Positions 1 through 5,400 of a stretch of 11,792 nt of DNA are shown piece after piece. The position numbers were made by a program, and so were the translations under genes. Source of the stretch: DATCDR01 sp036510575 (GTDB lineage: Bacteria; Actinomycetota; Acidimicrobiia; Acidimicrobiales; Bog-793); assembly GCA_036510575.1 (NCBI GenBank), contig DATCDR010000141.1, positions 1 to 11,792 on the forward strand, given 5' to 3'. How positions within the stretch are numbered: the first letter of the stretch is position 1; each line of letters starts with the position of its first letter. The notes under the pieces were generated by a model. It made no database searches. It was not told the DNA's origin and saw only the letters and a program-made list of their open reading frames with translations.

Positions 1-78
1 GCGCGTAGGATCGCCGAGGATCTCCCTCGGGTTCTCGAAGCGTTGCTGGACCGGAGAGCGACCGAGTGCCATGGGTAA
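1..78 (+). CDS. possible C-terminal tail of an upstream gene (partial)
   Basis: Frame 1 is open from the window edge to a TAA at 76-78 and reads ARRIAEDLPRVLEALLDRRA followed by TECHG. The Leu/Arg/Glu-rich pattern would form an amphipathic helix, as expected at the end of a real protein. Only 25 residues are visible and no family can be recognised. The open frame could also be chance in GC-rich DNA. Confidence 0.25.
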   Translation, partial: ARRIAEDLPRVLEALLDRRATECHG

Positions 79-816
79 ATTCTTGCCGACCCCCGGACAT
101 TTCGCGAATCGAGAGGGCGATTACTTCAGGGGCGTCCTAGCCGTCGACGGGTCTGGAGAAGTGCTTCGGTGCATAACCGGCAGCGAGGACACTCGGCTTC
201 CGTTGGCGGGACGCTGGGCTGTGGCCAATCGAGCGTGCTGTAATCGTATGGAGGCGCAGTGGGCCTTCTCCAGCGCACAACATCCTGATCCGACAGATTG
301 TCCCGACCTACTTGCCACCTGCGTACCGAAGGAAGCCGCCGTACTTGGTGTTTGGAGCTGGCGGCGCGGCAAATGCGGATGTGACCGCCTTGCTTAGGTC
401 CATCGCCACATCGACTCCGATGCGACCGTCCCTGAGAGAGGCGCGTGGGAGTGCCGTGAGTCACCAGACATGACTGCCTTTCTGAACAGGACGTTCTACA
501 GGCGCAAGTCAGGGTGACACTCAAATTCAAGTCGGAAGTACCTTGCTGTCGATCAAGCACGTGCGCTGGCCGCGTGTCCTCCTGAGAATTGGCCAGCCGA
601 GCTGCCGACTCGCCTACCTTCAGGATCGGGACTCGTCGGCGGTACAAGCTCCGAGCTCCAGGGAGCTACCACTCTTTTTTGGAGCGGACCCGTGAGGTTT
701 CACCGCGGAAACTATCGTCGAAGCCTACCGAACTTGTACTCATAGCCCACAAATTCTGTAAAGGTGTTGTAATCCCACCGTTGAAATTCAAGTCGAATGG
801 ACTTAGACTTGCATTT
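79..816. other. gene-poor stretch upstream of the Fic gene
   Basis: No convincing gene was seen on either strand. One forward frame is open from about 177 to a TGA at 471-473. It contains a protein-like patch (YLVFGAGGAANADVTALLRS) but has no ATG, GTG or TTG near its beginning, so it may be a decayed gene fragment. The Fic reading frame stays open upstream to a TTG at 589, but that extension does not resemble Fic proteins. A 12-base direct repeat, AAATTCAAGTCG, occurs at 523-534 and 784-795. Confidence 0.4.
734..762 (+). promoter_or_regulatory. weak candidate promoter for the Fic gene
   Basis: TTGTAC (734-739) and TGTAAA (757-762) are separated by exactly 17 bases in a locally AT-richer patch. 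The predicted transcription start, near 770, lies about 45 bases before the GTG at 817. Matches to the sigma-70-type consensus are only 3/6 and 4/6, so this is suggestive only. Confidence 0.2.
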
Positions 817-1992
817 GTGGATCACGACCTGCTGGCAAATAGTCCAATCGGTCAGCTTGTGCCGATCCAAGGCACGGACGCTCGCTACGGGCCGTACGCA
901 TGTTTCGCTTACCTTCCCGATGAGCTACCCGAATCGCTGGACCTGGGGAACATGGAAACGCTCCGGGGCGTCACCGATGCCACCGCTGCTCTCGCTCGTC
1001 TGGATCAAGCGTGTTCCCAGCTCCGCGAACCCGGACTTCTGATTCGCCCTGCGCTGTATCGCGAAGCACTCGACACGTCAGCGCTCGAGGGAACTTATGG
1101 CCAGCTAACCGAGGTACTGGAGGCAGGACTTTCAGTCTCGGCGTTCCAGTCTCCTGAAACGCGAGAGATCCTCGGGTACGTTCAAGCCGCATTGCACGCG
1201 TTCGCCGAAATCGGTGAGCGACCGATCTCCATCGGGCTACTCGCTTCAGCTCAGGCTGAGATGTTCCGCAATGCCGACGGCGCGCCAACCGACGTTGGCA
1301 AAGTCCGAGAACGCCAGGTGTGGATAGGTCCAGAGGACAGCTCGATCACAGAGGCGCGCTTCGTCCCGGTACCAGGTGATGACCGATTGCACTCCGCTCT
1401 CGACGGTTGGATCCGATGGGTTGAAGATCCACATGGCTGGCCAGTTGTGCTTCGTGCGGCGATTGCTCACTACCAATTCGAGACTCTGCATCCGTTCAGC
1501 GACGGCAACGGTCGAATCGGAAGACTTGCGATCGTGCTGCAGTTACTTCGCGCGGGGACGATCAAACACCCGGCGATTACTATCTCACCCTGGCTATTCA
1601 GGCATCGCGAGGAATACCAACAGCATCTATTCCTCGTGAGCCGGACCGGCGACTGGGGTCCGTGGATCCAATTTTTTTGTCACGCGATCGTAGATCAATG
1701 CGCAGCGCTAATCGCCGGAGCCGAGCGGCTCAACCTTTGGCTCGATGAATCTCGGCGGCTCATCAATGAACGTCGCTGGGCAGGAAAAATTCATGACGTG
1801 CTTACGGATCTGACGCAGTGGCCGATGATCTCGATCGCCGCTACCGCGGCGAGGTTTGAACTCACGTCAACGGCTGCTACAAACATCGTCAATCATCTCG
1901 TCGAGGTTGGGATTATTGAGGAGGTAACCGGGAGGTCCTACGGTCGTGTTTTCGGAGCAGCCGTGGTGATGGACATTGTCGACGCCATCTGA
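817..1992 (+). CDS. Fic-domain protein (AMPylase-type, class II with N-terminal inhibitory helix)
   Basis: Fic proteins transfer AMP or another nucleotide part onto target hydroxyls. From the GTG at 817 the product is 391 aa, a usual length for Fic proteins with an N-terminal Fic_N region. Residues about 87-92 read TSALEG, matching the (S/T)xxxE(G/N) inhibitory motif that places the regulatory helix before the core (class II). The catalytic loop HPFSDGNGRIGR lies at about 225-236 and is intact, with the His, Asp and both Arg. The C-terminal part (about 339-381) looks like a winged helix-turn-helix. The start is uncertain: the frame is open back to a TTG at 589, but homology-like sequence (DHDLLANSPIGQLVPI) begins right at the GTG, and no clear ribosome site exists for either. 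No separate antitoxin gene flanks it. The target protein cannot be inferred. Confidence 0.9.
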   Translation: MDHDLLANSPIGQLVPIQGTDARYGPYACFAYLPDELPESLDLGNMETLRGVTDATAALARLDQACSQLREPGLLIRPALYREALDTSALEGTYGQLTEVLEAGLSVSAFQSPETREILGYVQAALHAFAEIGERPISIGLLASAQAEMFRNADGAPTDVGKVRERQVWIGPEDSSITEARFVPVPGDDRLHSALDGWIRWVEDPHGWPVVLRAAIAHYQFETLHPFSDGNGRIGRLAIVLQLLRAGTIKHPAITISPWLFRHREEYQQHLFLVSRTGDWGPWIQFFCHAIVDQCAALIAGAERLNLWLDESRRLINERRWAGKIHDVLTDLTQWPMISIAATAARFELTSTAATNIVNHLVEVGIIEEVTGRSYGRVFGAAVVMDIVDAI

Positions 1993-2210
1993 TCACCGAC
2001 ACCCGGGCCTCTAGTTCGTGGAAGATCGACTCGGGCGGTGAGCGGCGAACGACGCGCAGGGCAGTGCAGTGCGGCCACAGCCGCTGCGCCTCCTGTTCGC
2101 CATGCTGCCGACCTCCTCTTCAGGACCAGCAAATACGTCGCGGTCTCGGCCAAAAGCGCCTGACATCGTCATGCTTCGCTACTTCGTCGCTGTTGTGCTC
2201 GGACCGCGCC

Positions 2211-2229
2211 CTCGTCCGTGCCGGACGAG
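2211..2229. terminator. GC-rich hairpin downstream of the Fic gene
   Basis: CTCGTCCG and CGGACGAG form a perfect 8-bp stem around a 3-base TGC loop, about 220 bases after the Fic stop. There is no T-run after it, so it would be an atypical terminator. It could equally be a regulatory dyad for the downstream PRC-barrel gene. Confidence 0.3.
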
Positions 2230-2278
2230 CGGTAGGTTGAATGGCGTGCCACGCGTCGTCGTCTACTTCGCTCGAGAA

Positions 2279-2320
2279 CGCCAAGTTGGCGAGAGGACGA
2301 ACCGGTTCGGGCCGGTGAAC
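2279..2320. promoter_or_regulatory. cluster of palindromes upstream of the PRC-barrel gene (candidate operator)
   Basis: CGCCAA-G-TTGGCG (2279-2291) is a perfect inverted repeat with a one-base centre. CGAACCGGTTCG (2298-2309) is a perfect 12-base palindrome whose centre is about 18 bases further on. ACCGG/CCGGT (2301-2316) overlaps it. The cluster ends about 30 bases before the ATG at 2353, where dimeric regulators commonly bind. No regulator was identified and no consensus promoter is clear. Confidence 0.35.
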
Positions 2321-2352
2321 ATTTAACGGCGAGCGACGAAGGGACGGGGACT

Positions 2353-3027
2353 ATGACGACCAGCGATACGACGCGGTTCGAGATCAAAAGTGAGGTTATC
2401 TGCAGCGATGGCATCTGCGGAGAGTTGAGACGCGTGGTCATGGACCCAATCGCTCGCACGTTGACACATCTTGTCGTTAGGTCGCCGAAACGATGGTCGA
2501 TGGGTCGTCTCGTGCCGATCGACCTCGTGGAGTCGACAGGTGAACAGATTCGACTCCACTGCACAAAGGCCGATTTCGAAGCGCTCGACCAAGCGCGTGT
2601 CACGGAGTTCTTGACCGGTGGGGGTGAGCAGTGGGGCTACGAGAAAGACCACGTCCTCTCGCTTCCGTACTACGCACTGGTGATGAACGCGCCGAGCGGG
2701 ATGAGCGCCGGCGTTTCTGGCACTGGCTTAGGAATGGGCATTGGCTCGATCTCTTATGACCGGGTTCCCGTCGGCGAAGTCGAGGTGCACCGCGGCGACC
2801 ACGTGCACGCGACCGACGGCGACATCGGGCGGGTCCAGGGACTCGTCATCGATCCAAGCGACCACCACGTCACCCACGTCCTGCTCGATGAGGGGCACCT
2901 TTGGGGGAAAAGGGAAGTGGCGATCCCAATCAGCGCGGTGACGGGACTCGACCATGGCGTCGGACTCAACCTCACCAAGGACAACGTGCGAGACCTGCCC
3001 GCGGTCGACATCCATCACGGGGAGTGA
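2353..3027 (+). CDS. PRC-barrel domain protein with two PRC-like repeats
   Basis: The product is 224 aa. It contains two PRC-barrel-like units. The first is at about 10-77, with sequence of the type VICSDGICGELRRVVMDP then THLVVRS and a VPIDLV strand. The second is at about 144-217, with VHATDGDIGRVQGLVIDPSD, then THVLLDEGHLWGKREVAIPI. A Gly-rich linker (about 114-133) joins them. PRC barrels are small beta-barrels found in photosynthetic reaction-centre H subunits, RimM and many stress-related soil-bacterial proteins, where they mediate protein or ligand contacts. No catalytic residues are expected. The ATG has a GGGACGGGG-like purine-rich ribosome site just upstream. It stands alone between two intergenic regions rich in dyads. 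The specific role is unknown; a stress or general housekeeping role is only inference. Confidence 0.85.
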   Translation: MTTSDTTRFEIKSEVICSDGICGELRRVVMDPIARTLTHLVVRSPKRWSMGRLVPIDLVESTGEQIRLHCTKADFEALDQARVTEFLTGGGEQWGYEKDHVLSLPYYALVMNAPSGMSAGVSGTGLGMGIGSISYDRVPVGEVEVHRGDHVHATDGDIGRVQGLVIDPSDHHVTHVLLDEGHLWGKREVAIPISAVTGLDHGVGLNLTKDNVRDLPAVDIHHGE

Positions 3028-3037
3028 TCACCACTCC
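3021..3037 (+). terminator. small hairpin overlapping the PRC-barrel stop codon
   Basis: GGAGTG (3021-3026) and CACTCC (3032-3037) can pair as a 6-bp stem with a 5-base loop that includes part of the TGA stop. No T-run follows, so termination is only a possibility. Confidence 0.25.
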
Positions 3038-3081
3038 ATCGCATCACCCACCGTTCGCCACCTGTACTGACAACCGAGGCA

Positions 3082-3219
3082 GTGGCCGTGGCGAGATCAG
3101 CGGATGGCGTGCTTCGAGCGACTCTGGACGTCGACGAACCCTGGAGAACGCGCCCTGACTTCGAGTTGGCAGACGCATTCGGGCTCGAGGAACACGAAAG
3201 CACCGACAAGAAGGCTTGA
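3082..3219 (+). CDS. possible small protein, unrecognised
   Basis: A GTG-initiated frame of 45 codons ends at TGA 3217-3219. The product has an acidic, protein-like composition (part reads ATLDVDEPWRTRPDFELADA). It is in the same frame as the preceding PRC-barrel gene, 54 bases after that stop, so it could be a broken-off extension or a small gene of its own. No ribosome site is clear and no family is recognised, so chance remains quite possible. Confidence 0.15.
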   Translation: MAVARSADGVLRATLDVDEPWRTRPDFELADAFGLEEHESTDKKA

Positions 3220-3297
3220 AACTTTCATGACAGCGACTGCGTGATCGCAATGCCAGCGTCTTGTCGGTAGGGGCGTGTCTCGGAACTGTCGGTGAGA

Positions 3298-3313
3298 TGG
3301 GCGCAAGCGCCCA
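3298..3313. repeat. inverted repeat TGGGCGC/GCGCCCA
   Basis: A perfect 7-bp inverted repeat with a 2-base AA centre lies in the gene-poor stretch. It could be a protein-binding dyad or a small hairpin. No T-run follows in either direction. Confidence 0.4.
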
Positions 3314-3455
3314 AGGACACCCGAGCGCGCGGAGGTCGACCGCGATTTCAGGGGGTTTCGAGAGCCCATTGTCGAGGCGGATGACACGCACCACCCACGT
3401 AGCTGATGAGATTGACGCGGACACAACGGAGTAAAGGCGAACAGCAGGCCACTCG

Positions 3456-3474
3456 CCGATGTTAAGAACATCGG
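3456..3474. repeat. inverted repeat CCGATGTT-AAG-AACATCGG
   Basis: A perfect 8-bp stem with a 3-base centre, in a stretch with no gene for about 180 bases on either side. CTC and GAG just outside the stem could extend it imperfectly. It resembles a regulator-binding dyad or hairpin; function unknown. Confidence 0.45.
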
Positions 3475-3658
3475 GTCGAGCCGGAGTTGCCAGGCGAACC
3501 AGCCGTACTAGGCGAGCAACTGCTTAAGGGGCACGGCGACGAGCCTCAGCCCTTCACGGTATCGTCACGTAGTAGCACTGCGTTGCCCCGGACCCCGGCG
3601 ATGCGTCCTAGTCAGACGCGAGGGAGACCGGTGGCCGTTCGACAACTCGAAGCACTTC

Positions 3659-4501
3659 ATGTTCGGACCTACGAAGAAGGTCGCGGGGATAACGGCGCCT
3701 CCCAAGCCTGGCGTCCGCCCTATGAACAGAGGATCGGTCCAGATCTTGACGCGCCTCGCTCGTCGTCTCAGCTTCCGAGGCTCTCGGTCCAGAGTCCGCG
3801 ACGTAAAATCTCCTCGTTGCCACGTGGGGTCGAGGTTCTCGGGAACTCCTTTGGATAATGTCCAACCGCCAGCACCCAGCACCTCATCCGAGCTTCCAGA
3901 AGTGGAACCGGAGCACGCGGACGACCACGGTCCGGAAGTCACCGCGCTGATCATAAGCGAGCACGGCCAACTGCGCGTCGACATGCTCGCGTTGCTGCAT
4001 GGACTCGATCCCATCGATCGACGTCGAAGATTCCAGGATTTGGCCCGAAATCTGCTCCGGCACGACACGGCCGAACAGGAGGTGATCTACCCGATCCTCG
4101 CTCGACTTGAAGAAGGATCGGAGCTCCGCTCAGAAGCACTCCGACAAGAGCAGGTCATAGCCGCGGATCTGACGCGTCTCCTTCGACGCCTCCTCTGGCA
4201 CCCGGACGGACGAAAGACGCGGCATCGAATCGAAGAGTTCGCAGGCCGGCTAGAGCAACATCACGACTTCGAAGAACAGTCCCTTCTTCCTGTGATCTCC
4301 GTCGCGGAACCGAAATCGACCCGCCAGATGATGGGTACATGGACCGGGTACGCGGAATCGATCGCGCCTACGCGGCCACACCCCCACGGTCCCCAGCGAC
4401 TTCCGGGTCTCATGACCTTCGGTCTCGCACTCAGCTTGATGGACCGGATGCGAGATCGAGCACGACGGCTCATTTCGCGGCGACGAGAGCGACGACGTTG
4501 A
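3659..4501 (+). CDS. hemerythrin-like HHE cation-binding domain protein
   Basis: Hemerythrin-like domains are four-helix bundles that bind a di-iron centre and sense or store O2, NO or iron. Counted from the ATG at 3659 (280 aa), the domain spans about 93-215. It shows the expected spaced ligands: SEH (His102), RHDTAEQEVIYP (His135, Glu139) and HHDFEEQSLLPV (His202, Glu206). The tail after 240 is Arg-rich and basic, ending RRRERRR, which may contact nucleic acid or membrane. The first 65-80 residues do not look like a protein domain, and no ribosome site precedes 3659. An internal TTG at 3851, with GGGA six bases upstream, is a plausible real start (216 aa). An 88-base gap separates it from the next gene. 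Domain call is firm; the start is not. Confidence 0.75.
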   Translation: MFGPTKKVAGITAPPKPGVRPMNRGSVQILTRLARRLSFRGSRSRVRDVKSPRCHVGSRFSGTPLDNVQPPAPSTSSELPEVEPEHADDHGPEVTALIISEHGQLRVDMLALLHGLDPIDRRRRFQDLARNLLRHDTAEQEVIYPILARLEEGSELRSEALRQEQVIAADLTRLLRRLLWHPDGRKTRHRIEEFAGRLEQHHDFEEQSLLPVISVAEPKSTRQMMGTWTGYAESIAPTRPHPHGPQRLPGLMTFGLALSLMDRMRDRARRLISRRRERRR

Positions 4502-4504
4502 GTA

Positions 4505-4516
4505 GTCCAAATGGAC
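4505..4516. repeat. small inverted repeat just after the hemerythrin-like gene
   Basis: GTCCA-AA-TGGAC is a perfect 5-bp dyad four bases after the stop codon. It is short, and there is no T-run, so it is only a weak terminator or operator candidate for the following ThDP-enzyme gene. Confidence 0.2.
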
Positions 4517-4573
4517 GTCTATCGCACGGCGTATCGAAGGCATTCGAAAAGGCGCTACATATCCGAAGTTCAA

Positions 4574-4582
4574 AGAGAGGAA
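4574..4582 (+). promoter_or_regulatory. ribosome binding site of the ThDP-enzyme gene
   Basis: AGAGAGGAA lies 7 bases before the ATG at 4590. It is the clearest Shine-Dalgarno match on the plus strand in this window and fixes the start of the interrupted gene. Confidence 0.7.
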
Positions 4583-4589
4583 CTGAATC

Positions 4590-4843
4590 ATGACGAAAAC
4601 CGCGGGCGACTATCTCTGCGAGCGGCTCATCGAGTGGGGCGTCGATACGATCTACGGCTTCCCCGGCGATGGCATCAATGGCATCCTGGGCGCGCTCGGA
4701 CGCCATGAAGACCAGCTTCGTTTCATCCAGACTCGCCACGAAGAGATGGCCTCGTTCATGGCCTGCGGGCACGCCAAGTTCACCGATGAAGTAGGCGTTT
4801 GTCTGGCAACGTCAGGACCGGGTGCGATCCACCTTTTGAATGG
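4590..4843 (+). pseudogene. thiamine-diphosphate-dependent enzyme, 5' fragment (interrupted by IS30)
   Basis: This is the first 84-85 codons of a pyruvate oxidase/acetolactate synthase-type ThDP enzyme. Such enzymes decarboxylate 2-oxo acids. Visible signatures are YGFPGDGINGIL (about 22-33), RHEEMASFM with the conserved Glu that activates the ThDP ring (about residue 51), and ATSGPGAIHLLNG (73-85). The frame breaks exactly where the IS30 terminal repeat begins at 4844. Joining base 4843 to base 9529 restores IHLLNG-LYDAKLD, the normal family sequence, and one 597-codon frame. Left alone, the frame reads on into the IS and stops at 5090, giving a 166-residue product whose last 81 residues are antisense transposon sequence. 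That product has no ThDP-binding domain and would be inactive. Confidence 0.92.
4841..4843. repeat. left target site duplication (TGG) of the IS30 element
   Basis: TGG immediately precedes the left terminal inverted repeat and recurs at 9526-9528 right after the right one. A 2-3 base duplication is typical of the IS30 family. Deleting one copy with the element restores the host reading frame. Confidence 0.85.
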
Positions 4844-4865
4844 GGCGGATTCAACCGGTCAGCGC
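4844..4865. repeat. IS30 terminal inverted repeat, left (3' end of transposase)
   Basis: Begins GGCGGATTCAA and matches the reverse complement of 9504-9525 at 19 of 22 positions (mismatches at positions 12, 13 and 18). The transposase stop codon (TGA, complement of 4851-4853) lies inside it, so the gene runs into its own terminal repeat. Confidence 0.88.
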
Positions 4866-5045
4866 AAGAACCTCGGCGAGCTTCTCCGCTGGTGTCATGA
4901 ATCCAAGCGCTTTGCGTGGACGACCGTTCAGGCTATCGGCGATACGAGCGAGCTCTTCGGCGCTGTGGAGCGAGAGGTCGGTTCCCTTCGGCATGTACTG
5001 GCGCAAAAGACCATTGGTGTTCTCGTTCGCCCCTCGCTGCCAGGG
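4851..5045 (-). pseudogene. IS30-family transposase, 3' fragment
   Basis: The minus strand from 5045 reads PWQRGANENTNGLLRQY, then MPKGTDLSLHSAEELARIAD, and ends MTPAEKLAEVLALTG before TGA at 4851-4853. This is the classic IS30 C-terminus carrying the catalytic Glu (in NENT) and the conserved NGRPRK(A/T)LG motif. It joins in frame to the 5' fragment ending CDPHSP at about 8503. Together they give a 380-aa transposase with the three acidic residues at about 232, 290 and 324, spacings of 57 and 33 residues as usual for IS30. The two halves lie about 3.46 kb apart because of the Tn554-like insertion. Confidence 0.92.
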
Positions 5046-5058
5046 TTAACCGGCCAAT
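5046..5058. repeat. Tn554-like element terminal inverted repeat, left
   Basis: TTAACCGGCCAAT; the reverse complement of 8486-8498 is TTATCCGGCCAAT. Twelve of 13 bases agree, and GGGG follows at a slightly different distance at each end. Likely recombinase-binding arms flanking the crossover point. Confidence 0.7.
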
Positions 5059-5069
5059 CGGGGCCGATT
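5056..5069 (-). terminator. hairpin beyond tnpC, near the left end of the Tn554-like element
   Basis: AATCGG-GG-CCGATT is a perfect 6-bp inverted repeat. It lies 31 bases past the tnpC stop on the minus strand and overlaps the end repeat by three bases. It may end the tnpABC transcript or be a further recombinase site. No T-run is present. Confidence 0.3.
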
Positions 5070-5100
5070 AGGGTCCGGCTCCTTCCGTGACGAGAGTTGA

Positions 5101-5400
5101 TCAGCGACGCGCGGGGGTTCGCCGAAGCTTGCGGAGTTCCTCTTCGTGGTGTCGCACCTTTGCGGCGACAACCTCAAGGCCTTGGCGGAGGTGGTCGAGC
5201 TCCACGACTAGCCCGGAGAGGCTGTACGCGTCGCGACCTCGGCTGCGATGCTCCTCGACGATGGCGCGGAGCTCTGGCCGGCGATAGAGGGTTGCCTTGG
5301 AGATTCCGACGCGTTCGGCAACCGCCGCGAAGGTGATGGCGGCACCTTCGTCGGAGAGCACAGCGCAGGCGTCCTCGATCTGTGCGATGAGCTCGTTCAT
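5101..5400 (-). CDS. tnpC: Tn554-type accessory transposition protein TnpC
   Basis: The product is 99 aa, a little shorter than the roughly 125-aa TnpC of Tn554. Residues about 22-48 (ITFAAVAERVGISKATLYRR) form a helix-turn-helix resembling those of small regulators. Residues about 62-95 are a charged, heptad-like helix (LVVELDHLRQGLEVVAAKVR) likely to make a coiled coil. In Tn554, TnpC is not strictly needed but influences the efficiency and orientation of transposition. Proteins of this kind next to two tyrosine recombinases are the usual third gene of such elements. Its ATG overlaps the tnpB stop by four bases (ATGA), so translation is probably coupled. Confidence 0.8.
   Translation of the reverse strand: MNELIAQIEDACAVLSDEGAAITFAAVAERVGISKATLYRRPELRAIVEEHRSRGRDAYSLSGLVVELDHLRQGLEVVAAKVRHHEEELRKLRRTPARR

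Larger units (their letters stand above)
3028..3658. other. gene-poor stretch between the PRC-barrel and hemerythrin-like genes
   Basis: No recognisable gene on either strand; long open frames here have biased, low-quality composition typical of GC-rich non-coding DNA. It holds one possible 45-codon reading frame (3082-3219) and two clear inverted repeats (3298-3313 and 3456-3474), described separately. Confidence 0.4.

Noticed and set aside
523..540. TTCAAGTC resembling a tRNA T-loop
   Set aside because: The bases on each side cannot form the T-stem, and no acceptor or anticodon arm is present, at either copy.
126..647. 173-codon minus-strand open frame
   Set aside because: Rich in Arg, Ser, Cys and Pro with no domain-like pattern and no ribosome site; looks non-coding.
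1993..2041. TCACCG/CGGTGA pair as a Fic terminator
   Set aside because: The loop is over 30 bases with only imperfect inner pairing and no T-run; too weak to call.
2069..2326. 85-codon plus-strand open frame before the PRC-barrel gene
   Set aside because: Low-quality composition, no ribosome site, and it runs through the palindrome cluster.
3044..3471. Two overlapping minus-strand open frames of about 125 codons
   Set aside because: Arg/Ser/Pro-rich, mutually overlapping, without ribosome sites or recognisable motifs.
4844..5090. Apparent C-terminal half of a 166-residue ThDP-like protein
   Set aside because: These residues are antisense IS30 and Tn554-like sequence read by chance from the interrupted gene, not part of the enzyme.
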